Origin: Candidatus Aerophobota bacterium
Lineage (GTDB): Bacteria; Aerophobota; Aerophobia; Aerophobales; AE-B3A
DNA length: 8,484 nucleotides
Reading direction: 5' to 3'
NCBI GenBank assembly: GCA_004376485.1
Contig: SOJT01000142.1
Coordinates: 1 to 8,484, forward strand
Numbering within the stretch: position 1 is the stretch's first letter; each line of letters begins with the position of its first letter. Below are positions 1 through 6,469 of this stretch, one piece after another. Both the position numbers and the translations under genes were made by a program. The notes beneath the pieces are model-generated. The model was not told the origin of the DNA and did not search any database. It saw only the letters and a list, made by a program, of their open reading frames with translations.

Positions 1-3
1 GGA

Positions 4-1173
4 ATGAGGATTTGTTTTGTCTCTGACCAGAGCTTTCCGCCCCGAGGAGGGGAGGGGATCTCCACCCAAAATTTCTCTTATAAATTAAGGGAAAGAGGAC
101 ACCAAATTACCCTGCTTACCTCCCGGGTTAAGAATCCCCCTCCGGCGGAGGGAATCAAGATTTACCGATTCTTAAGTTTCTCCTGTCCGGGAGGGAAGGG
201 GCCTCTGGCCTTTCCTCATCTTCGCGAGGTCCTCACCATCCTCAGGAAAGAGAAAGTTCAGATTGTTCATATTAATCTACCTACTTATTTGGGCTGGCAG
301 GTTTTAAAGGCTGCCAAAAGATTGGGAATTCCAGTGATAATGGGTTTTCACGTCCAGGTTGGTAATGTGGTTTCTTCACCTAGACCACTTCTATTACCCC
401 TGAAAGTTATTATTTTGCGATGGTTCTCTTACTTCTACCAAAGAGGCGATTTCCTGGTTACTCCTTCTCATTTTGCTGCCAGGATCCTGGAGGAACTTAC
501 CAAAAGACCCTATGAGGTAGTGAGTAATGGAGTTGATCTTAAAGAATTTAACCCCGGGAAAATCAGTGCTAGGAAGCTTTCAGATTTCAAGAGAAAATAT
601 GATCTCGAAGATGAGCCTCTGCTTCTTTATGTGGGAAGATTAAGCCGGGAGAAAAATGTGGAGTATCTTCTTAAGATTATGGAGGTGATGAGAAAGAAAG
701 GATGGAGGACTCGCCTTTTGATCGTAGGAGAAGGCGGGCTAAGAGCCCATCTGGATAAAGGGATAAAAAAGCTGAAGATGGAAAGGGAAGTTGTTATGAC
801 TGGCTATTTAGGAGGGGAGGAGCTTCTGTGTGCTTATCTTAGTGGGGATGTTTTTCTTCTTCCTTCCTTCAACGAACTGCAGAGTATTGCTACTATAGAG
901 GCCATGGCCATGAAATGCGCCCTCCTCATTGGAAGGAATGAGGAAAATGCCGCCCAGGAGCTGGTTAAAGAAGGGATCAATGGCTACTTATTTAGGTTAG
1001 AGGATCCAGAGGACGCAGTAGAGAAGATTATGAGGATTCTTTCTAATGAGACTCTTAAAAGATCCATGCAGGAGGCGTCGTTCCAGATGATTCAAACTCA
1101 TAATATAGAGAATAGCATCTTGAAAGTGGAGAAGATCTATCAAAGGCTGCTTAAGATGGGGGGAATTCTTTGA
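4..1173 (+). CDS. GT4-family glycosyltransferase (GT-B fold)
   Basis: This 389-residue protein has the layout of a retaining GT4 glycosyltransferase, which moves a sugar from a nucleotide donor to a lipid or glycan acceptor on the cytoplasmic face of the membrane. The N-terminal acceptor domain (about 1-175) opens with a beta strand and a glycine-rich loop, GGEG at 15-18. The linker carries VSNGVD (173-178). The C-terminal donor domain (about 205-385) starts with LLYVGRLSREKN and contains the family's E-x7-E motif as E291 and E299 (NELQSIATIEAMA), followed by the usual NGYLF (326-330). Length is normal and no signal peptide is visible. Acceptor and donor cannot be read from sequence; cell-envelope or glycolipid synthesis is the usual role. 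The ATG lies 3 bases into the window, so its ribosome binding site is out of view and an upstream start is possible. Fold is confident, substrate unknown. Confidence 0.9.
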   Translation: MRICFVSDQSFPPRGGEGISTQNFSYKLRERGHQITLLTSRVKNPPPAEGIKIYRFLSFSCPGGKGPLAFPHLREVLTILRKEKVQIVHINLPTYLGWQVLKAAKRLGIPVIMGFHVQVGNVVSSPRPLLLPLKVIILRWFSYFYQRGDFLVTPSHFAARILEELTKRPYEVVSNGVDLKEFNPGKISARKLSDFKRKYDLEDEPLLLYVGRLSREKNVEYLLKIMEVMRKKGWRTRLLIVGEGGLRAHLDKGIKKLKMEREVVMTGYLGGEELLCAYLSGDVFLLPSFNELQSIATIEAMAMKCALLIGRNEENAAQELVKEGINGYLFRLEDPEDAVEKIMRILSNETLKRSMQEASFQMIQTHNIENSILKVEKIYQRLLKMGGIL

Positions 1174-1197
1174 CCGCAAGTTACCTTTTGATATAAT
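1170..1197 (+). promoter_or_regulatory. Putative sigma-70-type promoter for queD
   Basis: A -35 box TTGACC (1170-1175) and a -10 box TATAAT (1192-1197) are separated by 16 bases. The -35 overlaps the TGA stop of the glycosyltransferase gene. Transcription would begin near 1203-1205, inside or just before the AGGAGG ribosome binding site (1202-1207), so the leader would be extremely short. The boxes are good, but that geometry is odd, and queD may also be read through from upstream. Confidence 0.5.
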
Positions 1198-1214
1198 ATG
1201 TAGGAGGCAAAAGG

Positions 1215-1580
1215 ATGTATGAGCTGATGGTCGAGCTCCATTTCGATGCTGCGCACCGGATAGTTGAGTCCGGCGGGCGATGCGAAAGACTCCATGGGCA
1301 TACCTGGAAGGTTGAGCTATTTGTTCAAGGCAAAGAGCTTGATGAAAGGGGTCTCGTTATTGATTTTGCCGAACTCAAAGAGATAGCTTCTCGCCAGGTG
1401 AGGGAACTGGACCACCAATATCTCAATGAGGTCCTGCCAGGTATGAACCCCACCACAGAAAATATCGCCAGATACCTTTTCCAGAAGGTGCAAGGAGAAA
1501 TAGATCTAGAGAGGGTAAAAGTGAGCCGGGTTAGAGTCTGGGAAGCCAGAGATACCTGTGCTAGTTACCAGGAGGACTGA
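1215..1580 (+). CDS. queD: 6-carboxytetrahydropterin synthase (QueD/PTPS family)
   Basis: QueD converts 7,8-dihydroneopterin triphosphate to 6-carboxy-5,6,7,8-tetrahydropterin, releasing acetaldehyde and triphosphate; this is the second step towards queuosine and other 7-deazaguanines. The 121 residues match the usual family length. Zinc ligands are H14 (in DAAHR), H27 and H29 (LHGH). The catalytic cysteine is C23 in the C-x3-H-G-H arrangement, which favours QueD over the PTPS-III type, where Glu takes that place. The D66-H67 pair in LDHQYLN, the PTTENIA segment (79-85) and E110 in VWEA complete the active site. The start is fixed by AGGAGG at 1202-1207, 7 bases ahead of the ATG. The stop is 4 bases before the next ATG, whose ribosome binding site sits in the last queD codons. 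No queC, queE or folE is visible here, so a role in another pterin pathway is possible. Confidence 0.92.
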   Translation: MYELMVELHFDAAHRIVESGGRCERLHGHTWKVELFVQGKELDERGLVIDFAELKEIASRQVRELDHQYLNEVLPGMNPTTENIARYLFQKVQGEIDLERVKVSRVRVWEARDTCASYQED

Positions 1581-1584
1581 AGCT

Positions 1585-2871
1585 ATGAAACCGGTACTTC
1601 AAGTGGCTTTGGATTTTTTGAATCTCACTCGAGCTCTCAAAGTTGCCCAGGCAGCCGCTGCTGGAGGGGCAGATTGGCTGGAGGCCGGGACTCCCCTGAT
1701 CAAGAGTGAGGGTCTTGAGAGTGTCAGGCAGCTCAGACAAAAATTTCCCCACCACAAGATCGTGGCGGATATGAAAATTATGGATACGGGAAGAATAGAG
1801 GCAGAATCAGCCTTCAAGGCCGGAGCTAATGTGGTCTGCGTGCTGGGGGCCGCTGATGATGCCACCATTCGTGAGTGTGCCGAGGCAGCGGTGAACTATG
1901 GGGGAGAAGTTATGGTGGATATGATAGGTAGAATCTCCCCTCTCAAAAGGGCCAGGGAAGTGGAGAAGATGGGAGTAAACTATCTAGGAATCCATACCTC
2001 CATTGATGAGCAGATGAGGGGTGGCGATCCCTTCAAAGTATTGAGACACCTTTCTCGATCAGTGGATCTACCCCTGGCTGTAGCTGGGGGGATAAATTCG
2101 GAAACAGCGGCTAAAGCGTTGGAGGCAGGAGCCAGTATTATCATGGTGGGAGGGGCTATCATCAAAGCTAAAGACCCTGAGAAAGCCACCAGGGTCATCA
2201 AAGAAGCCATAGTGAAAAGGTCGGTAGTCAGAACCGACCTTTTCAAACGGGCCAGAGGTGAGGAAATAATTAAGATCTTTGGTATGGTTTCTACAGCTAA
2301 CCTCTCCGATGCCATGCATCGAGAGGGAGAGGCTAGGGGTCTTATAAGGGTTACTCCGGGTGTGAAATTGGTAGGACGGGCCCTCACTGTCAGGACCTAT
2401 CCGGGAGATTGGGCTAAACCGGTGGAAGCCATAGACAGAGCGAAAGAGGGAGAAGTTATTGTCATTGACGCAGGGGGAACTGAGCCGGCGGTGTGGGGAG
2501 AGTTAGCTACTCACTCGGCGGTAAGGAAAAAACTGGCAGGGGTAGTCATAGATGGGGCTATTCGGGATGTTTCCGAGATAATAAACCTGAAATTTCCTGC
2601 CTATGCCAAACTTATCACTCCTAGTGCTGGAGAACCTAAGGGGTTTGGTGAGATCGGAGTTCCCATCCGTGTGGGAGGCAGAAGGGTTTTGAGCGGAGAT
2701 TGGCTGGTGGGAGATGATGATGGATTAGTGGTTGTTCCTCAAAGCAAGGCTGTGGAGATAGCCAATCGGGCCATGGATGTGCTGGAAAGGGAAAACCGAA
2801 TTCGGGAGGAAATAGGAGAAGGGGGAACCTTATCCTCTGTTACCGAACTCCTAAAATGGGAGAAGAAATAG
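1585..2871 (+). CDS. Fused 3-hexulose-6-phosphate synthase / RraA-like (HMG aldolase-like) protein
   Basis: This 428-residue two-domain protein begins with a KGPDC/HPS barrel (about 1-210): D10 in VALDF, E33 in LEAGTPLIK, the D62-x-K64-x-x-D67 signature (ADMKIMD), and GG pairs at 168-169 and 189-190 that bind phosphate. HPS condenses formaldehyde with ribulose 5-phosphate; run backwards it supplies ribulose 5-phosphate in organisms without an oxidative pentose pathway. The second domain (about 225-425) is RraA/HMG-aldolase-like, with GELATH (305-310), DGAIRD (323-328, R327 and D328 being the residues used by family aldolases) and GDDDG (376-380). HPS-RraA fusions are known, but the function of the second domain is unproven; 'ribonuclease regulator' is an inherited label. 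I chose ATG 1585, with AGGAGG at 1570-1575 and 9-base spacing, over the in-frame GTG at 1558. No 6-phospho-3-hexuloisomerase is in the window. Confidence 0.88.
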   Translation: MKPVLQVALDFLNLTRALKVAQAAAAGGADWLEAGTPLIKSEGLESVRQLRQKFPHHKIVADMKIMDTGRIEAESAFKAGANVVCVLGAADDATIRECAEAAVNYGGEVMVDMIGRISPLKRAREVEKMGVNYLGIHTSIDEQMRGGDPFKVLRHLSRSVDLPLAVAGGINSETAAKALEAGASIIMVGGAIIKAKDPEKATRVIKEAIVKRSVVRTDLFKRARGEEIIKIFGMVSTANLSDAMHREGEARGLIRVTPGVKLVGRALTVRTYPGDWAKPVEAIDRAKEGEVIVIDAGGTEPAVWGELATHSAVRKKLAGVVIDGAIRDVSEIINLKFPAYAKLITPSAGEPKGFGEIGVPIRVGGRRVLSGDWLVGDDDGLVVVPQSKAVEIANRAMDVLERENRIREEIGEGGTLSSVTELLKWEKK

Positions 2872-2877
2872 TTTGCG

Positions 2878-2966
2878 CTCACCGCTCAGCTTACCCCTAA
2901 TCTGGTGCCTCAGAGCTGGCACGAGTTGGGAGCGAACAGAGCGGGAAGTTCAAAGAAGGAGGTGAG
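2878..2966 (+). promoter_or_regulatory. Structured leader of the CBS/antiporter operon: candidate riboswitch or translational switch
   Basis: The gap before the CBS gene can fold into one long interrupted hairpin. CCGCTC (2882-2887) pairs with GAGCGG (2939-2944), GCT (2889-2891) with AGC (2931-2933), CCC (2894-2896) with GGG (2928-2930), CT (2902-2903) with AG (2924-2925), and GTGCC (2905-2909) with GGCAC (2918-2922) around an 8-base loop. Asymmetric internal loops separate the helices, as in many aptamers. A competing helix pairs CTCACC (2878-2883) with GGTGAG (2961-2966), which is part of the ribosome binding site; it shares 2882-2883 with the basal helix, so the two cannot coexist. No T-run follows, so control would be translational. 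Cation-sensing riboswitches (Na+-I/DUF1646, nhaA-I, nhaA-II) are known before such antiporters, but I could not match a consensus by eye. Confidence 0.45.
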
Positions 2967-2972
2967 AAAAGT

Positions 2973-3464
2973 ATGGGAGAGGGAGCCATGCCCGTAGCAG
3001 AGGTGATGACCAGAAAGGTAATCACGGCAAAAAGATCCACCACTCTAAAAGAGCTCATGGAGATCTTCCGCAGGTTTAGCCTTCGTACTTTACCTGTGGT
3101 AGACAGAGAAAATAAAGTCATTGGAGTGGTGGCTCTGGAAGATGTCCTCAAGATATTTCAACCTCATCCCTCCGATATTCTGGATATGCTGGACAGAGTT
3201 CCTTTTCTTGATGAATATGACGATAGATCTCTCTGGGATGTCGATATTCCACCCGAAATGGGGGTTCTATGTGTGGTAGAGGATCTAATGAATGTGAATG
3301 TGGTTACCATTAATGAAGAGGCTACCACTATCCAAGCACGTTCTTTAATGAAGCTTCACCGACTGAGGAGAATACCAGTGGTGGACAAGGAAAATTGTCT
3401 TTTGGGCATAATTAGTTTATTCGATATTATCATGGCTGTCTTCAAGCAAAAGGGAATTCTCTAG
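2973..3464 (+). CDS. Tandem CBS-domain (Bateman module) regulatory protein
   Basis: A 163-residue soluble protein made almost entirely of two CBS domains, the pair that folds into a Bateman module binding adenosine nucleotides or related ligands. CBS1 spans about 7-62 (VAEVMTRKVITA, then LRTLPVVDRENKVIGVV). CBS2 spans about 102-158 (VEDLMNVNVVTI, then RRIPVVDKENCLLGII). The acidic linker (about 63-100) is longer than usual. No enzymatic or membrane domain is attached, so it probably acts on a partner, and the two antiporters that follow are the obvious candidates. The ribosome binding site AAGGAGGTGA (2956-2965) is a near-perfect anti-16S match 7 bases from the ATG and overlaps the switchable helix in the leader. 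An internal ATG at 2988 is possible but less well spaced. The ligand cannot be predicted. Confidence 0.88.
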   Translation: MGEGAMPVAEVMTRKVITAKRSTTLKELMEIFRRFSLRTLPVVDRENKVIGVVALEDVLKIFQPHPSDILDMLDRVPFLDEYDDRSLWDVDIPPEMGVLCVVEDLMNVNVVTINEEATTIQARSLMKLHRLRRIPVVDKENCLLGIISLFDIIMAVFKQKGIL

Positions 3465-3514
3465 GGGATAATCTGTTCTTGATAGGCGTAATTGAGCTAT
3501 GGGGAGAGTGAAGG

Positions 3515-4744
3515 ATGAACCTCATCTTAGCCATAGGTATCCTCATAATCACCGGCTTCGGCGGTGGTCTTTTGGCCAGGAAAATAAAGTTTCCCAGAAT
3601 CAGCGGCTATATCATTATAGGTATTCTACTAAGTCCTTCTCTTCTGAACATCATACCTTCTCAGCTCATCAGGGGGGAGTTGAGTGTGGTCACCGATATC
3701 ACCCTGGGTATCATTGCCTATCTTATTGGGGGGAGCCTGAGCCTAAAAAGATTGAAAAGATTAGGCAGGAGTATCCTGGCCATAACTGCCTTCCAGTCGT
3801 TGGGTGCGTGGCTTTTTGTTGGTTTGTTAATTGCATTTTTGGGCCATCTTTTTGTTCCCCTGAATCCTCCTCATGCCAGCTACTCCCAGACTTACCTGCC
3901 TATGGCCATTATTATCGGTGCGGTGTCATGCGCAACGGCACCGGCGGCAACTTTGGCCATAGTCCATGAATATAGAGCCAGCGGTCCTTTTACCACCACC
4001 CTTTTGGGGGTGGTGGCTCTGGATGATGCCGTAGCCATTTTGGGTACCTCTGTGGCCATATCTTTTTCCCGGATGCTTATAGGAGGGGGGAGCCTCTCTC
4101 TTTATAAGATGCTCCTCCCTCCCTTGTGGGAGATCGCTGGTTCCCTTGCCCTGGGGGTGGGCGTCGGCTTTGCCATAATTCATATGAGCCCCCTGGCCAA
4201 AACAAGGAAGACCCTTCTAGCTTTAGTTTTTGGTATGATTATGCTCTGTGTCGGGCTGAGTAGAACTCTTGGTATCTCGCCCCTTTTGGCTAATATGACC
4301 ATGGGGTTCGTCATCGTCAACAGGATGAAGCAGAGCGAGCAGCTATTCGGAGTTATTGATGATATAGAAGACGTTATCTTCGCTATGTTTTTTACTCTAG
4401 CCGGGGCCCACTTCGATCTTCGAGTTATGGCAGCGGCTGGTGTTCTATGTCTCTTGATCATCCTGGGTAGATTCTCAGGTAAATTCCTGGGAGCACGAAT
4501 AGGTTCTTCTCTTTCTCACGCTCCCGAGTCGGTGAGGAAGTATTTGGGTCTTGGTCTTTTCCCCAAGGCAGGAGTCACTGTAGGTCTCATCCTGCTGGTG
4601 CAGCGAGATCCTGCTTTTTCTACAATAGGGAATTTAATCATAAGTGCCGTGCTGGCTTCGGTGATTATCAATGAGCTCATTGCCCCACCTCTTACAAAAT
4701 ACGCTATTTTTAAGGCAGGAGAAGCTAAGGTTCCTCTTAAATAA
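3515..4744 (+). CDS. Cation:proton antiporter, CPA (Na_H_Exchanger) family, copy 1
   Basis: A 409-residue integral membrane protein with about 11-13 hydrophobic helices, the usual size of a bacterial Na+(K+)/H+ exchanger without a cytoplasmic regulatory tail. The unwound-helix motif appears as CATAPAAT (139-146). The ion-binding pair is D170-D171 in LLGVVALDDAVAI; an Asp-Asp pair is the CPA2-like, generally electrogenic arrangement, whereas electroneutral CPA1 proteins have Asn-Asp. A basic residue, K351, sits in LFPKAGVTVGL in the late helices. It exchanges cytoplasmic cation for protons, or the reverse, in pH and salt homeostasis; the cation preference is not readable. The ATG at 3515 is preceded by GGGGAG (3501-3506). 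It follows the CBS gene by 50 bases and precedes a paralogue by 18, consistent with one operon. Confidence 0.9.
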   Translation: MNLILAIGILIITGFGGGLLARKIKFPRISGYIIIGILLSPSLLNIIPSQLIRGELSVVTDITLGIIAYLIGGSLSLKRLKRLGRSILAITAFQSLGAWLFVGLLIAFLGHLFVPLNPPHASYSQTYLPMAIIIGAVSCATAPAATLAIVHEYRASGPFTTTLLGVVALDDAVAILGTSVAISFSRMLIGGGSLSLYKMLLPPLWEIAGSLALGVGVGFAIIHMSPLAKTRKTLLALVFGMIMLCVGLSRTLGISPLLANMTMGFVIVNRMKQSEQLFGVIDDIEDVIFAMFFTLAGAHFDLRVMAAAGVLCLLIILGRFSGKFLGARIGSSLSHAPESVRKYLGLGLFPKAGVTVGLILLVQRDPAFSTIGNLIISAVLASVIINELIAPPLTKYAIFKAGEAKVPLK

Positions 4745-4762
4745 GAAAGCAGGAAAACTTCT

Positions 4763-5941
4763 GTGGAAACAATTCTTTCTTTTGCAGCTATTCTCTTGTT
4801 GGGACTCCTTGCAGCACGCATGTTGCGACGAGTTAAGTTTCCCGCAGTAACAGCTTACCTTCTGTTGGGGATTCTCATAGGTCCAGAAGTATTGGGTCTG
4901 GTAGCCAGACCTATTCTCGGCGTTACTGGATCCATTTCCAATATAGTACTCAGCTTCGTTGCTTTTGGTCTGGGACAGAATTTTTCCAGAGAGAACTTTT
5001 CCCGCATTGGCAAATCAGTTCTCTGGATCTCTCTTTTGGAAGCCAGTGGCGCCTGGCTCCTGGTAACTTTTTCTTGCCTATATCTTTTGAGGCAGCCTCT
5101 TCCCGTTTGTCTTCTTTTCGGCGCCATCGCCTCAGCCACGGCTCCAGCGGCCACAGTCATGGTGGTAAGAGAGTCCGGGGCCAAAGGGAATTTCACCGAT
5201 ACTCTTCTGGGGGTTGTTGCCCTCGATGATGCCTGGTGTCTTATTATTTTCGCCGTGTCTTTAGCCCTGGCCAAAGGTTTAACTCATTCGGGAGGAGAAG
5301 GTTTTCATCTATCGGCAGCTTTTGCCCGGTCTCTTCTGGAGATTGGGGGAGCTCTGGGTCTGGGAACTTTGATGGCTTTGATTTTCACCTACTTTTCTCG
5401 CCACTTGAGAGCCCCGGGAGACCTTTTAATTTATACTCTGGGCTTTATTCTCCTAAATACGGGACTGGCTATTTATTTTCATCTTTCCGTTCTTCTAGCC
5501 AGTATGTTTCTGGGAATGGTGCTGGTTAATATCAACAAGACCAGCTTCAGGTTCTTCGACATTGTGAGGACGGTTGACTCTCCTCTTTATCTCGCCTTCT
5601 TTGTCCTGGCCGGGGCAAGTTTAGAGATCCATCTTCTGGGAAAGCTGGGTTTACTTGCCCTGACCTATTTTATCTTCCGGATTCTGGGTAAGGTGGGGTG
5701 CGCCTCCCTGGGAGGATGGATCTCCAGAGCTGCCAGCCCTGTAAAGAAGTATCTGGGTTTTGCTCTCGTTCCTCAGGCAGGTGTAGCTCTGGGTGTGGCT
5801 TTGATTGCCAAGGCGGAATTTCCCCCTATGGGAGGAATGATTTTCACCACTATTGTCGCTACCACCATTCTCTACGAGATCATTGGTCCCTTCTTTACCC
5901 GATGGGCTCTTCATAAGGCTGGTGAGATTGGCGCGGAGTAG
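4763..5941 (+). CDS. Cation:proton antiporter, CPA (Na_H_Exchanger) family, copy 2
   Basis: A 392-residue paralogue of the preceding antiporter, with the same helix layout. Shared blocks are KFP near residue 25, the SATAPAAT motif (124-131) and TLLGVVALDDA (147-157), with D155-D156 as the likely ion-binding pair. Outside these blocks the two differ widely, so the duplication is old. The late-helix motif reads LVPQAGVALG (335-344): Q338 stands where copy 1 has K351 and many relatives have Arg, which may change ion selectivity or voltage dependence. The start is GTG at 4763, with AGGA (4751-4754) 8 bases upstream; the first ATG would remove the first helix. The 18-base gap to copy 1 suggests co-translation and perhaps a heterodimer, since this fold works as dimers. 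The TAG stop lies only 6 bases before the first 55-bp repeat. Confidence 0.9.
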   Translation: METILSFAAILLLGLLAARMLRRVKFPAVTAYLLLGILIGPEVLGLVARPILGVTGSISNIVLSFVAFGLGQNFSRENFSRIGKSVLWISLLEASGAWLLVTFSCLYLLRQPLPVCLLFGAIASATAPAATVMVVRESGAKGNFTDTLLGVVALDDAWCLIIFAVSLALAKGLTHSGGEGFHLSAAFARSLLEIGGALGLGTLMALIFTYFSRHLRAPGDLLIYTLGFILLNTGLAIYFHLSVLLASMFLGMVLVNINKTSFRFFDIVRTVDSPLYLAFFVLAGASLEIHLLGKLGLLALTYFIFRILGKVGCASLGGWISRAASPVKKYLGFALVPQAGVALGVALIAKAEFPPMGGMIFTTIVATTILYEIIGPFFTRWALHKAGEIGAE

Positions 5942-5947
5942 GATACC

Positions 5948-6002
5948 GAGTGTGGTTATATCTTTATTAACTCACCCGAGCCAGTGAGAAGAATATAGGC
6001 AC
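5948..6002 (+). repeat. 55-bp direct repeat, copy 1 (with internal palindrome)
   Basis: This stretch is identical base for base to 8430-8484, 2482 bases downstream in the same orientation. It contains an inverted repeat, CTCAC (5971-5975) and GTGAG (5984-5988), around an 8-base loop, extendable by TATT (5965-5968) with AATA (5992-5995) across an internal loop. It starts 6 bases after the antiporter stop. No T-run follows the hairpin on the forward strand, so it is not a convincing terminator there. It could be an attachment-like site, a REP-type repeat or the end of a small mobile element. Confidence 0.9.
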
Positions 6003-6063
6003 GAATGCTGGCAGGCTTAAAAATTGCCGCCGGATGCTCCACTCCTTGTGGATGCGGAGGATG

Positions 6064-6304
6064 TCACTTTAGCAAAAGCTGCTTGATGAGTTGCCCATCC
6101 AATAGCTTTAATTCTTCTTTATCAACTAAAAACCGCTCAACATCTTTTCTAACCTTAACAAAATCAATGTCTTCTAAAGTTTTCTAATAAAAATTCTTTA
6201 AAATTTTTCTCTGTCACTGTAAAGACAAAACTCTTACTTATCAAGGAAATATCCGTATTCCATCCCACCGGTGGACGAGCATCTATCCATGGATATTGAT
6301 GTTA
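6064..6304 (-). pseudogene. Frameshifted C-terminal remnant, AbiEii/AbiGii-like nucleotidyltransferase (tentative)
   Basis: On the reverse strand two adjoining reading frames together give about 80 protein-like residues ending at a TGA (complement of 6064-6066). The upstream part, in one frame from about 6301 to 6190, reads PWIDARPPVGWNTDI and then KSFVFTVTEKNFKEFL. Near 6186-6192 the frame slips by one base, and the rest reads LEDIDFVKVRKDVERFL, then ELKLLDGQLIKQLL. The pattern F..Fl.e.f..idf.kv..Dv..FL..keel resembles the C-terminus of AbiEii/AbiGii-type nucleotidyltransferases, the toxin half of abortive-infection TA systems. No N-terminal catalytic part (GG-T, D-x-D) follows upstream; the forward promoter at 6318 lies there instead. 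That it is a dead fragment is fairly clear; the family is a recollection of pattern. The 61 bases between it and the repeat (6003-6063) hold nothing recognisable apart from a small hairpin. Confidence 0.5.
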
Positions 6305-6317
6305 AGTACCTGTTTTT

Positions 6318-6346
6318 TTGACATTTCCAAGCAATTGAAATACAAT
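6318..6346 (+). promoter_or_regulatory. Strong sigma-70-type promoter for the coiled-coil gene
   Basis: A consensus -35 box TTGACA (6318-6323) is followed after exactly 17 bases by TACAAT (6341-6346), one mismatch from the -10 consensus. It lies in very A+T-rich DNA and predicts a start of transcription near 6352-6354. That gives a leader of about 150 bases before the gene at 6502. The leader holds a possible 29-codon peptide (6356-6445) and a foldable segment next to the start codon, and otherwise nothing I recognise. Confidence 0.7.
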
Positions 6347-6469
6347 CTATTCATAATGGTAAGACAATTAAGGATAGAAATTCAAGTAGTGGAATATATC
6401 ATGTTTTCTGCAACAATAAAAGATAAAGAACTTTGTGGAAACTAAAGAAGTACTGTCTATATAAATGCT

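Noticed and set aside
1558..1584. GTG at 1558 as start of the HPS-RraA gene
   Set aside because: It would overlap queD by 23 bases and has no suitably placed ribosome binding site. ATG 1585 follows AGGAGG at 9 bases and matches the normal N-terminus of the family.
3499..3969. 156-codon forward frame overlapping the first antiporter gene
   Set aside because: Its composition (many His, Ser, Cys, Arg) is that of an out-of-frame shadow, and the antiporter frame over the same bases has clear family motifs.
5965..5995. Intrinsic terminator of the antiporter operon
   Set aside because: The 5-bp CTCAC/GTGAG stem with an 8-base loop is weak and no T-tract follows on the forward strand. Its presence in a second unrelated location fits a repeat element better.
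5948..6002. CRISPR array
   Set aside because: Only two copies of the sequence occur, 2.4 kb apart, with genes between them and no regularly spaced short repeats or cas genes.
6005..6187. 60-codon forward frame after the first 55-bp repeat
   Set aside because: Cys/Ser-rich with no ribosome binding site. The reverse strand over most of it gives a much more protein-like peptide, so this is its antisense shadow.
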